Shown here: piece after piece, positions 1-8,856 of the stretch | How the letters are laid out: each line of letters begins with the position of its first letter | How positions within the stretch are numbered: the stretch's first letter is position 1 | From: a candidate division WOR-1 bacterium RIFOXYB2_FULL_45_9 | GTDB lineage: Bacteria; Margulisbacteria; WOR-1; O2-12-FULL-45-9; XYB2-FULL-48-7 | DNA length: 64,000 nt | Reading direction: 5' to 3' | Assembly: GCA_001771575.1 (NCBI GenBank) | Contig: MEUD01000001.1 | Coordinates: forward strand, 541,277-605,276 | Notes under the pieces: generated by a model | The model's input: the letters and a program-made list of their open reading frames with translations, nothing else | Databases searched by the model: none | Told to the model about the DNA's origin: nothing | Program-made: the position numbers and the translations under genes

Positions 1-42
1 GGTAATGACGCAAACCTTATCCTTCAATATTTCTTTTTCCAT
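1..42 (-). CDS. Short-chain dehydrogenase/reductase, N-terminal fragment (runs off window)
   Basis: Only the first 14 codons lie in the window; they read MEKEILKDKVCVIT. The KVCVIT string is the usual first beta-strand of an SDR Rossmann fold just before its TGxxxGIG motif, so an NAD(P)-dependent SDR is the best guess. An AGGAGTG ribosome site overlaps the stop codon of the cyclase gene upstream, showing that it is the next gene of the same glycan operon. With so few residues the assignment is tentative. Confidence 0.45.
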   Translation of the reverse strand, partial: MEKEILKDKVCVIT

Positions 43-51
43 ATTTCACTC

Positions 52-1179
52 CTATATAATGGTCGCTTGGAACGCTTGCTCGATCAGGGCGAAAGGCACG
101 TCATTATAAACGGTGCTCCGACCGATCTCCTTGACCAAAACCATTCTGATCGCGTGATCTTTTCGTTTCTTGTCTTTCTTGACGTTGCGGAGACACTCTT
201 TGATCAACACTCCACGATCAAAGCCGATCTTGGTTGAATCGACGGAGACCGGAAGCTGGTATTGCTCAAAAATCCTTTGCTGAGCCGCGGCCGTTTCGTC
301 CGTAAGCCCCAAATGGTTCCGGGCAATGAACACCGCCGCCATGATCCCCAACGCGACCCCCTCGCCATGCCGATAAGTATCCCCTTTTTCGGTCACGGTG
401 GATACTTCGATCGCGTGGCCAAGTGTGTGCCCGTAATTAAGTTTTAGCCGGGCTCCCCCTTCATGGACATCGCCGGTCACGTGCTCGATCTTGATCTCGA
501 TCGATCGCTCGATCACCTTCAGCAGATCCGCTTCCTCTTTTTTCAGGATCGCGACCCGCCGGCCCAAAAGAAACTGGAAGAAATTGGCGTCCGCGATGAT
601 CGCGCATTTGATCGCCTCGGCCAGACCGGCCCGGTAATCGCGAAGCGGCAAAGCGTCGATAAAATCAAGATCGATCAGGTTAATGATCGGATGGTAATAA
701 CTGCCGATCGCGTTGATCGTTTTACGAAAGTTAATGGCGACCTTCCCGCCCAAACTGCTGTCGATCATCGCCATCAGGGTCGTCGGGACATGGACCAGAT
801 TAATCCCGCGCAAATATGTACTGGCAACAAAGCCCCCCAGATCGCCGACCACTCCGCCGCCAACCGCGATCAGCGTCGAATCGCGGGAAAAGTCCTGGCT
901 TTCCAGGAGACCGTAGATCTTGAGCGCTTCGTTGATATTCTTGTTGACCTTCCCTCCCTCGAGCGGATGGAGAAGGACGCGGAAACCGGCGGCCCGCAGG
1001 CTGGCGGCCAGTTTGTCATTGATTGAGGCTTCGAAATAATTATCGTAAACGATCAAAACGTCGCGATTCCTGGTCCGCTCGGCCAGCAACCCGGCCAGCT
1101 CGGTAAGGGTCCCCCGCCCGATCAGGAGCGGGTAACTCGACCGGTCAAAAACGACTTCTTTTTTAATCAATATGCTCAT
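52..1179 (-). CDS. Sugar phosphate cyclase of the 3-dehydroquinate synthase (AroB) family
   Basis: A 375-residue protein of normal AroB length. The NAD-binding glycine stretch GGGVVGDLGG is at residues 107-116 and the PTTLMAMIDSSLGGK segment follows at about 132-146. Likely zinc ligands are Glu188 (AEAIK), His251/His255 (LNYGHTLGHAIE) and His271 (HGEG). The substrate loop differs from true dehydroquinate synthases: where they have TGVNHPLGKN this protein has VAINFRKTIN, so the first residue of the usual Lys-Asn pair is Ile. It overlaps the CMP-sugar synthetase gene by 4 bases and sits in a glycan operon, not with aro genes. It is either an ordinary AroB placed here or, more likely, a cyclase making a cyclitol or related precursor for the glycan. 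Confidence 0.75.
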   Translation of the reverse strand: MSILIKKEVVFDRSSYPLLIGRGTLTELAGLLAERTRNRDVLIVYDNYFEASINDKLAASLRAAGFRVLLHPLEGGKVNKNINEALKIYGLLESQDFSRDSTLIAVGGGVVGDLGGFVASTYLRGINLVHVPTTLMAMIDSSLGGKVAINFRKTINAIGSYYHPIINLIDLDFIDALPLRDYRAGLAEAIKCAIIADANFFQFLLGRRVAILKKEEADLLKVIERSIEIKIEHVTGDVHEGGARLKLNYGHTLGHAIEVSTVTEKGDTYRHGEGVALGIMAAVFIARNHLGLTDETAAAQQRIFEQYQLPVSVDSTKIGFDRGVLIKECLRNVKKDKKRKDHAIRMVLVKEIGRSTVYNDVPFALIEQAFQATII

Positions 1180-1844
1180 TTTAGTGGTTGGAAAAAGCCG
1201 GCATTTACCATCAGCTCGGCAATCTCAAAATCTTCCGGCGTGTCTATGTCGTGCCCCTCAAAATGATCGATGTTCTTGATGTAAGGCTTATCACCGATCC
1301 GGCGGTGGCGGCTCTGAAACAGATCCCGCCGAAAGACGTACAGGGACGATTGTTCGATCACGACCGGATCGATGTCCTGGGTCCGCGGCGTAGGCAGGTC
1401 AAGTGAATAATTAAGCGGCTTTCCCCTGAACCAGGCAAATTTCTTGAAAGCGTAAGCGGTAAAAGCGGAATCGTGCTCGCCGGAGACCACCTTGTCGATA
1501 CATTCGGCGATCGTCGCCGGCTTAAGGAACGGCGAAGTGATGTGGAGTAAAACAATAATGTCGGCATCGGATAATTTCAGGAACTCACCGATGATATCCT
1601 GGATCGTCGCGGTCTGGGTATCGAGCGACTTCGGCCGTTCGAGAAAAGTATACTTCAAGTCGGCCTCGATGTGCTTCGTAATGCTCGGCTCTGAAGCAAA
1701 TAAGACCAGATCGTTTAAGGCTTTTACCTTGTTCAGCGCCCGCAGGGAATAGTTGATCAGCGGCACCCCCCCCAGCAGTTTGACGTTCTTGGACGGGACC
1801 CGTTCACTGTTCAATCGTGATGGGACAAAGGCGACGATTTTCAT
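1176..1844 (-). CDS. Acylneuraminate (CMP-sugar) cytidylyltransferase, NeuA/PseF family
   Basis: A 222-residue nucleotidyltransferase of the NeuA/KdsB superfamily. The N-terminal CTP-binding signature VPSRLNSERVPSKN is at residues 7-20, followed by LLGGVPLINYS; LLHITSPF near residue 100 corresponds to the LQPTSP motif, and DIDTPEDFEIAE near residue 200 carries the C-terminal metal-binding Asp residues. It should activate a nonulosonic acid or a related sugar as the CMP derivative. It overlaps both neighbours by 4 bases. It is the second CTP-dependent transferase in the operon (see the SpsF-like gene at 10169-11041), so the two probably act on different sugars, but which one serves pseudaminic acid cannot be told from sequence. 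Confidence 0.8.
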   Translation of the reverse strand: MKIVAFVPSRLNSERVPSKNVKLLGGVPLINYSLRALNKVKALNDLVLFASEPSITKHIEADLKYTFLERPKSLDTQTATIQDIIGEFLKLSDADIIVLLHITSPFLKPATIAECIDKVVSGEHDSAFTAYAFKKFAWFRGKPLNYSLDLPTPRTQDIDPVVIEQSSLYVFRRDLFQSRHRRIGDKPYIKNIDHFEGHDIDTPEDFEIAELMVNAGFFQPLK

Positions 1845-3706
1845 AAAACTCCTTTGCCGCTAAGCGCGGACTTCACATATTTGTACAAATTAGCTTCGTA
1901 ATTATCATTGTATTTATAATTTAAAAAGTTAAGGTCCTTTTTAAAGCCCCGGATCGCGTTAGCCAGCTGATCGGCTTGATCGACATAAACAACCGGCTGG
2001 TCGATCAAGCCGCCCCGATAAACCGGCAATTTAAAATGGTTATAGCGGGCCCACTTGTCAAAAAGAATGACCGGCCGTTCATTGAGGAGCGCTTCGTCCA
2101 GGGCGGTCGAAGAGTAACTGACCAGGATATCGGTCGCCGCCAGAACGGCAGCAAATGGGCCCTGACGATTAATAGTGTACTTCTCTGAAGGCGGCAATAA
2201 CAATTTAAATTCCTCGTCGCTCAATTCAAAACCGGGATGAACCCGGATAATCAGTCTTGTATTTGGCAACTGGTCGATGGTTCTAACCAAGTCAGCCAAG
2301 CTGGCAATAAATTCATCAAGCGTCTCCAGAAAATAAAACCGCTCCGTTCCTCTCTTCTTTGAAGTCACGGCGTGAGTAACGATCGTCTCGTCGGCTGAAA
2401 ACCCGATTTTAAACTTAGCGGTCCGCTTCTCGACCCCGTTAAGATCGGCAAAAACGACCGGACCGGTCTTCAATTCGTTCGCTTTTACCCAGGGATATTT
2501 CTTAAAATACTTCAGGTGAGCTTCCTGGACTGGGGTAGCAAGCGCGACATCGGTATATTCGCTCAACATAAATCCGCGGCATAACTCGACCAGCTCCATT
2601 TCGTGGACTTCATCGATCGGGACCGGATGCGCACCGTGCGAAACAAAAAGCGACTTGATCCCAACCTGGCGGGAGAGCTCTCCCGCGCCATACCAAAACC
2701 CGCGAGAGAACGGTGAAACGACCAATTTTATTTCCAGACTTTTAACCATACTTTTCAGGGCCGATAGCTGGCCGCTATGCTCGGTAAAATATGGAGCTAG
2801 AGCGCCGACGGCCTTCTTTTCAATGATCGGAGCCAACGCTACTCCTTTATAATTAAAAGCTACTGTGCCCCGGAAAACAGCGGTTAATTTCTCCCGTAAA
2901 ATGTCCTCGTTTGCTTCGCTTCCCTTAAAGTCCAGCCAAAAATGTCGGTTGGCGACGCCAAAGAGGAAAAGCGCCAGATATTTTATCGGCGACCTGACTA
3001 ATTTCTCCGGACAGGGAGAAAGAAACGCCACTCCGGGAACCGCCTTGAAAAGTTTTTCTTTCAGTCCGGCAAACCCGTACCCATTCCCCGGGATCAGGAC
3101 CAATTTTTTTCTAAAGAACAAGAGATACGCCTTGAGCAAGCAGATCATTAACCAATTGAACCTTGAAGCTTTCTTTTTGCGCTTAGAGACGTTTGATTTT
3201 TGCCCGACGGCAATATCGATAAACTTCAACGAATGGTTGGCTGCGTAAGTCTTAACTAAGGCTCCTAAATATCGGTCCACCGGTATAATCATCGGGTTCC
3301 CAGAGTGTGGTTCGGCGACCGCGGCATAAAGTTCGACCGGCCCGGCCCGGCGGACGCAATTATCGATAATCTCTATCAGACTCATTAAATGAAAAAGATA
3401 GAACCGAACGTAAAACTGCAGGTCGGTCAGATATACCGAGGATAAACCGCTAGGATCGGTATATTGAAAGGTCTCATTGATCCGCTCGACCGCCTTCTGG
3501 GCACTGATGATCATTGCCCGATGAGAATCATTATTAAAATAAGGAAGAGAATTATGGTAGTCGACACCAAACTTCTTTAGATAAGCCTGCAGTTTCGGTT
3601 CCAGGGCAATAATATTAAAAGCGCTTAAAGCCTCGCCCCGCTTCTTAACCTGCCGGCAAAAAGCTTCGTACTCGTCAATAAATTCCAAAAAAACCAGTTT
3701 TTTCAT
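1841..3706 (-). CDS. Large GT-B-like glycan transferase, capsule/sialyltransferase type
   Basis: A 621-residue cytoplasmic protein without a signal peptide, with one hydrophobic stretch near residues 185-200. The C-terminal half has the layout of GT-B transferases that use CMP- or CDP-activated donors: a VSHGAHP turn near 375, a LIIRVHPG motif near 495, and a VSYSSTALDEALLNERPVI helix near 535, as in CDP-glycerol and polysialyl/Kdo-type transferases. The N-terminal 200 residues look like nothing I recognise. Since the operon produces CMP-sugars, a role in transferring the nonulosonic acid to the glycan or to a protein is reasonable. The gene overlaps its neighbours by 4 bases on both sides. 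Confidence 0.6.
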   Translation of the reverse strand: MKKLVFLEFIDEYEAFCRQVKKRGEALSAFNIIALEPKLQAYLKKFGVDYHNSLPYFNNDSHRAMIISAQKAVERINETFQYTDPSGLSSVYLTDLQFYVRFYLFHLMSLIEIIDNCVRRAGPVELYAAVAEPHSGNPMIIPVDRYLGALVKTYAANHSLKFIDIAVGQKSNVSKRKKKASRFNWLMICLLKAYLLFFRKKLVLIPGNGYGFAGLKEKLFKAVPGVAFLSPCPEKLVRSPIKYLALFLFGVANRHFWLDFKGSEANEDILREKLTAVFRGTVAFNYKGVALAPIIEKKAVGALAPYFTEHSGQLSALKSMVKSLEIKLVVSPFSRGFWYGAGELSRQVGIKSLFVSHGAHPVPIDEVHEMELVELCRGFMLSEYTDVALATPVQEAHLKYFKKYPWVKANELKTGPVVFADLNGVEKRTAKFKIGFSADETIVTHAVTSKKRGTERFYFLETLDEFIASLADLVRTIDQLPNTRLIIRVHPGFELSDEEFKLLLPPSEKYTINRQGPFAAVLAATDILVSYSSTALDEALLNERPVILFDKWARYNHFKLPVYRGGLIDQPVVYVDQADQLANAIRGFKKDLNFLNYKYNDNYEANLYKYVKSALSGKGVL

Positions 3707-4611
3707 GCCTGGGCGATCGCTAAAAGCGCGTCACTCCTCCCTTTTCTTTCCAATAACTCGCGGTAGTAGTCGTCGACAGCCGCGTAATCCCTGTTGATTT
3801 CAAAGACCGGCCGCTCGATCTGCGGCTTCCCGTAAAGGAGCCAGTTGCTTAGGTTGAGGAGCCCGTAGCGCTGGGCGTAAACCAGTTTGATCTTCTTAAA
3901 GCCTGCCGCCGTAAAAGCCCGTTTCAACGTTTGGCCGCTAAAGTAATTCAAGTGGGCCCTGATCCAATAAAAATCGTGATACTCCCTGGAGTTCGCCAGC
4001 AACTGGTCGGATACATTTGGGACCTCGCAGATGAATGTCCCTTTAGGTTTGAGCAGGGTTTTGATCTGCTTAAGAAAGGCGATCGGATCGGTCGTATGTT
4101 CAAGGACGTGAAAAAGCGTCGCGACATCATACCGGCCGATAATTTCCGCTCCGGCGGCGACGTCGTGTTCCAGGATCTGCGCCGGCGTGTGCGCCTGGGC
4201 GATCGTCCGGCGTTCCCGCGAGATCTCAATCCCTTTGACCCTTTTAAAACCGGCGTCATGCAAAGCGGCGACAAAGAAGCCGTAACCGGCCCCTATATCC
4301 AGGACCGAAACTTTCCTGGGGAATAGTTTTCTGATCAGCGCGACATGGCGATCGGTGTCAAAGCGCTGGTTAGCCGCCAGCTTTTCGTAATCGATCTCTT
4401 TGCCGCGGTTCTTATCCTGCTGGTTTTGATCGTAAAATTCCTTATCATCCTCCGCGGTCGGCTTTGGGAGCAACTGGACGTGACCGCACTGTTGGCAGTC
4501 ATAAACCTTGAACTTGGCCTGGTCGTCACGGAGGAAAGATTTGACCAGTTTAAATTTCCCGCCGCCGCAAAGATTACACCGGCTCAATTGTTTGTTCGGC
4601 AACTTTACCAC
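3703..4611 (-). CDS. SAM-dependent methyltransferase with N-terminal zinc knuckle
   Basis: About 300 residues. It opens with a CxxC-x17-CxxC zinc ribbon (CNLCGG and CQQCGH) as in the C-methyltransferases of deoxysugar pathways, then a class I SAM fold: VLDIGAGYGFF near residue 100, EISRE acidic loop, and LFHVLEHTTDP near 165. It probably methylates a sugar of the glycan. The first codon is uncertain: a GTG at 4611 or a TTG at 4602, the latter being better spaced from an AGAGGTG site; either way the gene starts inside the end of the flippase gene (overlap of about 30-38 bases). Confidence 0.75.
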   Translation of the reverse strand: MVKLPNKQLSRCNLCGGGKFKLVKSFLRDDQAKFKVYDCQQCGHVQLLPKPTAEDDKEFYDQNQQDKNRGKEIDYEKLAANQRFDTDRHVALIRKLFPRKVSVLDIGAGYGFFVAALHDAGFKRVKGIEISRERRTIAQAHTPAQILEHDVAAGAEIIGRYDVATLFHVLEHTTDPIAFLKQIKTLLKPKGTFICEVPNVSDQLLANSREYHDFYWIRAHLNYFSGQTLKRAFTAAGFKKIKLVYAQRYGLLNLSNWLLYGKPQIERPVFEINRDYAAVDDYYRELLERKGRSDALLAIAQA

Positions 4612-6061
4612 CTCTTTTAAACATTTTCATAAGCATCTCAAAACGATGCCGGCGAACTATTCCGGCCTGATAACCGATGAACAGAAAAACACCAAAAAAC
4701 GCCAGTTTGATCGGCATCAGCAACAAGAACGGATAATCGATCATTTGCAAATAGAGGATCGAGGAGGAGGCGCCGTAAACCAGCGCGTAAAGAGGGAATA
4801 TATGTCCCCATTCATAATCAACTTTGTAAAGGCGCTGGCCAATAACCGCCAAAGTAAAGTTCAATACCAAATAGCTGGTCAGAAACGACAGGGCTCCTCC
4901 GATCAGCCCAAACCTTGGGATCAAAACAATATTAGCCGCGACGTTTGCCAAGGTCCCCAAGATCGTGATCGGAAAGATCAAATACGCTTTCTTGGTATAA
5001 GCATATTGCAGACCGACAAAAACCCCGAATATATTGCTGGCATAGGCGCAAGCAATTATAATAATTACCGGGATCGCGGAGTAATAAGAAGGGGGAGCCA
5101 TTATCATGATGATCTCCCGGGCAAATATAACCGCCATCATAACCGGGACCATGGTCAGGTATAAAAAAACCGTGAACAATCGACCGACCGGCCTTGCCGC
5201 GGCGGCCCCTTTATCAAACACCTCGCGATAAAAAACCGGCTGGAACGAATTCCAAACCGCGCTAATTAAATTAAAAATTATCACCCCGATGTTCTGGCCG
5301 ATATTATAAATACCGACCGCGGAAAGCGAAAGCATGTTATTTAACAGATACTTATCAAAGAACCTGTTAACAAAGCCGGTCAATACTTTTGGGACTAATT
5401 GCAGTCCAAAAAGCAGGTTCTCTCCTAAAATACGTAAATTTATCTTGAAAGAAAAACCTGAATTAAAGATCAGCGCGATAACGATCGTCAGAAAAAAGTT
5501 AACGGTCAAGGTGCTAAGCAACGGCCCCATATATGACATTTTTAAGATCCCAACATAAAAAAGATTCAGCAAACTGATCAGAGTGTTCTGAACAATCATT
5601 ACAACCGCGAAAAGCTTTGCTTTCTCCATTCCCTGCAAGATCGTCAAATAAAAGGTGATAATATAAGCAAAATAAACTCCCAAATAAGCGGCCAGGACAG
5701 CGTGGCCATAGCCGGACTGTCCAATAATCAATCTGGAAATATCATCCTTAAGAAAAAATACCGCAATTGAGCTGACCGACAGCATAAAGTATAAAAATAC
5801 TTGCGAAGAAACGACCAGGCCATCAAGCCTTTCTTTATCCAGGCGGTATTGGAAATAATTCCGCTGGGTGGCGCTCACCAGACCAAAGGTCAGGAGCCCG
5901 ACCGCGATCGCCGGAAAAAGATTGGCCATGATGATGATCCCGTAATCGGCCGGCCGCAGGAGCCTGGTCATGATCGGCATGGTGATCAGGCTCAAGGCGT
6001 AACCCACAAAATTGGGGGCAGTGTAAATAATGATGTTTCGAATGTTTTTTTCTTTAAGCAA
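4574..6061 (-). CDS. Wzx-type lipid-linked oligosaccharide flippase
   Basis: A 495-residue polytopic membrane protein of the MATE/Wzx superfamily (polysaccharide biosynthesis protein), with about 12-14 hydrophobic segments starting at IIIYTAPNFVGYALSLITM. It has the usual ITMPIMTRLLRPADYG entry motif of this family at residues 21-37 and no cleavable signal. It should move the undecaprenyl-linked glycan made by this operon across the inner membrane. It overlaps the upstream acetyltransferase gene by 8 bases. No Wzy polymerase is evident in the operon. Confidence 0.85.
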   Translation of the reverse strand: MLKEKNIRNIIIYTAPNFVGYALSLITMPIMTRLLRPADYGIIIMANLFPAIAVGLLTFGLVSATQRNYFQYRLDKERLDGLVVSSQVFLYFMLSVSSIAVFFLKDDISRLIIGQSGYGHAVLAAYLGVYFAYIITFYLTILQGMEKAKLFAVVMIVQNTLISLLNLFYVGILKMSYMGPLLSTLTVNFFLTIVIALIFNSGFSFKINLRILGENLLFGLQLVPKVLTGFVNRFFDKYLLNNMLSLSAVGIYNIGQNIGVIIFNLISAVWNSFQPVFYREVFDKGAAAARPVGRLFTVFLYLTMVPVMMAVIFAREIIMIMAPPSYYSAIPVIIIIACAYASNIFGVFVGLQYAYTKKAYLIFPITILGTLANVAANIVLIPRFGLIGGALSFLTSYLVLNFTLAVIGQRLYKVDYEWGHIFPLYALVYGASSSILYLQMIDYPFLLLMPIKLAFFGVFLFIGYQAGIVRRHRFEMLMKMFKRGGKVAEQTIEPV

Positions 6062-6602
6062 CAGACCGATCCTTTTTTAAAAGTCCGACTATTAATCCAT
6101 CGACCATTTTGTTTTTCAACCGATACCGCTCGCGAAGTATCGCCTCGATCTTGAACCCGGCCTTCTTAAAGATCGCGATCGATCCTAGATTATTGGCGTA
6201 GATCCCAGCTTCGATCCGTTTGAGCTTCAATTTTTTAAAACCGTAAGCGACCAGCAGTTTGATCGCTTCAGTCCCGATCCCCTTTCCCCAAAACGATTTT
6301 CGGCCAACGGCAATACCGATCACCCCGTAGCCGTGCCGATGATTAAGATCGGAAAAAGAAATATTGCCGATGTGCAAACCGGCCGCCCGGTCAAAGATCC
6401 CGAAAAGCAATTTACGATCGCACCCCGCAAAGGAACGGACATAGGCTTCTACGGTCTTCTTCGTCTGCTTAACGTAACGCGACTCCAAATACTGGTTGAC
6501 CTCGGGATCGTTCAGCCAGTTGATGTAATCAGAGGTAATATCGCTGACCTGAAATTCCTTCAAATAAATATTTTTCCCTAAAATGATCAGCGGTTTCTTC
6601 AT
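6054..6602 (-). CDS. GNAT acetyltransferase, RimJ/PseH type
   Basis: A 182-residue single-domain GNAT. It begins with a typical LKEFQVSDITSDYINWLNDPEVN segment split over residues 14-36; the acetyl-CoA loop is IAVGRKSFWGKGIGTEA near residues 96-112 and the C-terminal part has the ANNLGSIAIFKKAGF signature. This is the shape of the family that contains PseH (N-acetylation of the 4-amino sugar in pseudaminic acid synthesis), but a different acyl acceptor is possible because a second GNAT gene lies at 7639-8097. It overlaps pseI by 4 bases. Confidence 0.75.
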   Translation of the reverse strand: MKKPLIILGKNIYLKEFQVSDITSDYINWLNDPEVNQYLESRYVKQTKKTVEAYVRSFAGCDRKLLFGIFDRAAGLHIGNISFSDLNHRHGYGVIGIAVGRKSFWGKGIGTEAIKLLVAYGFKKLKLKRIEAGIYANNLGSIAIFKKAGFKIEAILRERYRLKNKMVDGLIVGLLKKDRSVA

Positions 6603-7639
6603 ATCATCTCCCGGCGGACGGGCGTCCCCTTTTTGATATCCCGATTGACCTTTTTGCCAAGCAGACCGTCATAGAATTTAGGCGCCAAACCATAACCCGG
6701 CCGGATCACCCGCAGGTTCTGTTTATTAAAAGTTTCCCCCGCTTTTATATCCTGAGCGACATAAAGCGACCGCTTATAGATCAGCGATCTTTTCTCTTCG
6801 GCGGTAGGCTCATAGCTCACCTTGCCCAATGCTTCCCAGGCCCGCCCGCTTTCTTCGACCAGCTGTTTCAATTCGGCCGGCTCGAGCGAAAAAGCGGCGT
6901 CCACTCCGCCATCAGCGCGAGATAAAGTGAAGTGCTTCTCAATAACTGTCGCGCCCAGGGCAACAGCCGCGATCGCCGCCCCCAACCCTAACGTATGGTC
7001 CGAGATCCCCGCCTGGCATTTAAAGGTTTGCCGGAGACTAGGAATCGTTAATATATTGGAGTTTTTTGGGGAAGAAGGATATGAGCTGGTGCATTTGAGC
7101 AAGACCAGGTCGCGGCAACCGGCACGGCGAGCGGCTTGGACCGTTTCCTTAAGTTCGGCAAAAGTCGCCAGACCGGTGGAAAGAATTATCGGCTTACCGG
7201 TCTTGGCAACCTTGCGGATCAGCGGCAGATCGGTATTCTCAAAAGAAGCGATCTTATAAAAAGGAACTTTCAGTTCTTCCAGAAAATCGACCGCCGTTTC
7301 ATCAAAAGGAGTGCTAAAACCAATTATCCCCAATTTCTTGCACAGCTTAAAGATCGGTTTGTGCCATTCCCAAGGCGTCGCCGCTTTTTGGTAAAGGTCG
7401 TAAAGGGAAGAACCGTACCAGGGACTTTTCTTATCGCCAATGAAAAATTCACCTTTGGCAAGGTTAAGCGTCATGGTATCGGCGGTATAAGTCTGGAGTT
7501 TGAGGGCGTGGGCCCCCGCTTTCGCCGCCGCTTCAACGATCGCCAGCGCCCGGTCGAGGGACTGATTATGGTTCCCCGACATTTCCGCGATAACGAACGG
7601 CCGGTGCCCGGCCCCGATCTTGAACTTATCAAGGCTCAT
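6599..7639 (-). CDS. pseI: Pseudaminic acid synthase PseI (NeuB family)
   Basis: A 346-residue NeuB-family enzyme condensing phosphoenolpyruvate with 2,4-diacetamido-2,4,6-trideoxy-L-altrose to give pseudaminic acid. The N-terminal TIM barrel has AEMSGNHNQS at residues 18-27, KLQTYTADTMTL near 48-58, and the SSLYDLYQKAATPWEWH segment near 75-94, which matches the PseI branch (LYDLY-EAYTPWEWH) rather than sialic acid synthases. EKHFTLSR near 235 is the conserved barrel end, and the last 60 residues form the antifreeze-like SAF domain. It is adjacent to both GNAT genes. Assignment to PseI rather than LegI/NeuB is by recognition of the motif and fits the PseB/PseC genes upstream. Confidence 0.88.
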   Translation of the reverse strand: MSLDKFKIGAGHRPFVIAEMSGNHNQSLDRALAIVEAAAKAGAHALKLQTYTADTMTLNLAKGEFFIGDKKSPWYGSSLYDLYQKAATPWEWHKPIFKLCKKLGIIGFSTPFDETAVDFLEELKVPFYKIASFENTDLPLIRKVAKTGKPIILSTGLATFAELKETVQAARRAGCRDLVLLKCTSSYPSSPKNSNILTIPSLRQTFKCQAGISDHTLGLGAAIAAVALGATVIEKHFTLSRADGGVDAAFSLEPAELKQLVEESGRAWEALGKVSYEPTAEEKRSLIYKRSLYVAQDIKAGETFNKQNLRVIRPGYGLAPKFYDGLLGKKVNRDIKKGTPVRREMI

Positions 7640-8097
7640 TATCTTAACTCCTTTGCTTTGGCCAGGACCTGAATTTGGTCTCCGGCTTTGTTTTGATAAT
7701 CAAATAATTCGTTGAAGCCGGCCTTCTTGAACGCTTTGATCGAGCCGATATTGTTCGTTTTGGCCCGGGCGATAAGCAAATCGGTCATTGGGATCGCCGC
7801 CAGAACCTTAGCGCCAAATCCCCGGCCCCTCATTTCCGGCGCGAGGTTAATGCCGACTTCCCGGGAAAAATCGTTCAACCGGTCAAAACGCAAAAGGCCG
7901 ATCTTCCGCCCGCCAGACTCGACGATCAACAGTTCGCGCTCCGGGTCAGCCAGCGACTTTTGAAACCACTTCTGATGATCGACGAAACCGATCTCCGCCG
8001 AAGAAAAACTGGCCCGCCGAGTCTCCTCGTCATTGCGCCAGCGATAAACGTCGGCGCAATCGTCCTGGGTGGCCGGCCTCATTATTATTTCAGACAT
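7639..8097 (-). CDS. GNAT acetyltransferase resembling the PseH half of PseG-PseH fusions
   Basis: A 152-residue GNAT. It starts MRPATQDDCADVYRWRNDEE, and then has FVDHQKWFQKSL, a VGINLAPEMRGRGFGAKVL acetyl-CoA loop near 78-97 and NIGSIKAFKKAGF near 125-137. This pattern (WRND at the start, HxxWF in the middle) is the one seen in the acetyltransferase domain that is often fused behind the UDP-sugar hydrolase PseG. Here it stands alone and no PseG part precedes it. It is the best candidate for the pseudaminic-acid-pathway N-acetyltransferase. It overlaps the next upstream gene by 8 bases. Confidence 0.75.
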   Translation of the reverse strand: MSEIIMRPATQDDCADVYRWRNDEETRRASFSSAEIGFVDHQKWFQKSLADPERELLIVESGGRKIGLLRFDRLNDFSREVGINLAPEMRGRGFGAKVLAAIPMTDLLIARAKTNNIGSIKAFKKAGFNELFDYQNKAGDQIQVLAKAKELR

Positions 8098-8848
8098 GCT
8101 TTAAGACCTCCAAGTCGGCGACAAAATCGTTAAGGTTGGCCGGATCGCTTTTAACCGTTTCCACCGTGATCCAGCTTTCCGCCGGGATCAGCGCCAGCAA
8201 TTTAGGCAGATCGTAATCCCCCCGGCCGAAATGGCGGTGGGAATCGCGATCGCTTTGGCTGTCACCGTCGGTCAAATGGAACAGTTTCGGCTTAAGGGCT
8301 AAATATTCATTCAGATAAGCGAAAGGTTCCCGGCGCTGGGCGTTGGCCGAACAGATCGCGTGCCCGATATCAAGGCAAAAACCGGCTCCAGTTTCCCTAA
8401 TAATCTGCGCGATCGCTTCCGGCGAATGGCCGTTGCAGATCTTTTGGCCGTCAACCGTCACGTACGGTTTGTTCTCGATCACGATCCGCCGGTCGCCCAT
8501 GAGTTTAAGCTGGCGGACCGTTTCAGCTTCCGTTCCGCCGATCCCCGGATGAAAGATCACTATTTCAGAGCCAAGCTCGTCGGCAAAATGAAACGCTTCA
8601 CCAGCCAGGCGCTGATTATCGGCGGCCGCAGAAGGAACCGCCAAATTTAACCCATGCCCGTAATGCGCGGCGTGAATAATGACCGGCACCCCTTCATCTT
8701 TCAGCGCCCGCCACAGCGGCAAAGCTTCGGCTGTTTCCGGCACGACATAAAGCTCCAGAAATTGGTAAGTCCCTTTCTGGAAAAGCCGCCGCGCTTCCGG
8801 CAGGTATTGCCGGTTGGTCGACCATAGCTTTAAGCCGTAATTAAACAT
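8090..8848 (-). CDS. Sugar phosphate isomerase/epimerase-like TIM barrel (AP endonuclease 2 family)
   Basis: About 252 residues from the ATG at 8848, chosen because CTAAGGAG lies 5 bases upstream and because the longer frame would run 58 bases back into the preceding gene. The protein has the xylose-isomerase-like barrel: VIIHAAHYG, IVIFHPGIGG, IVIENKP, FCLDIGHA, LFHLTDG and ITVETV are the successive strand ends carrying the metal-binding His, Glu and Asp residues. It should isomerise or epimerise a sugar, or act on a phosphosugar intermediate of the glycan. The exact reaction cannot be read from the sequence. Confidence 0.75.
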   Translation of the reverse strand: MFNYGLKLWSTNRQYLPEARRLFQKGTYQFLELYVVPETAEALPLWRALKDEGVPVIIHAAHYGHGLNLAVPSAAADNQRLAGEAFHFADELGSEIVIFHPGIGGTEAETVRQLKLMGDRRIVIENKPYVTVDGQKICNGHSPEAIAQIIRETGAGFCLDIGHAICSANAQRREPFAYLNEYLALKPKLFHLTDGDSQSDRDSHRHFGRGDYDLPKLLALIPAESWITVETVKSDPANLNDFVADLEVLKHV

Positions 8849-8856
8849 CTTGCTCC

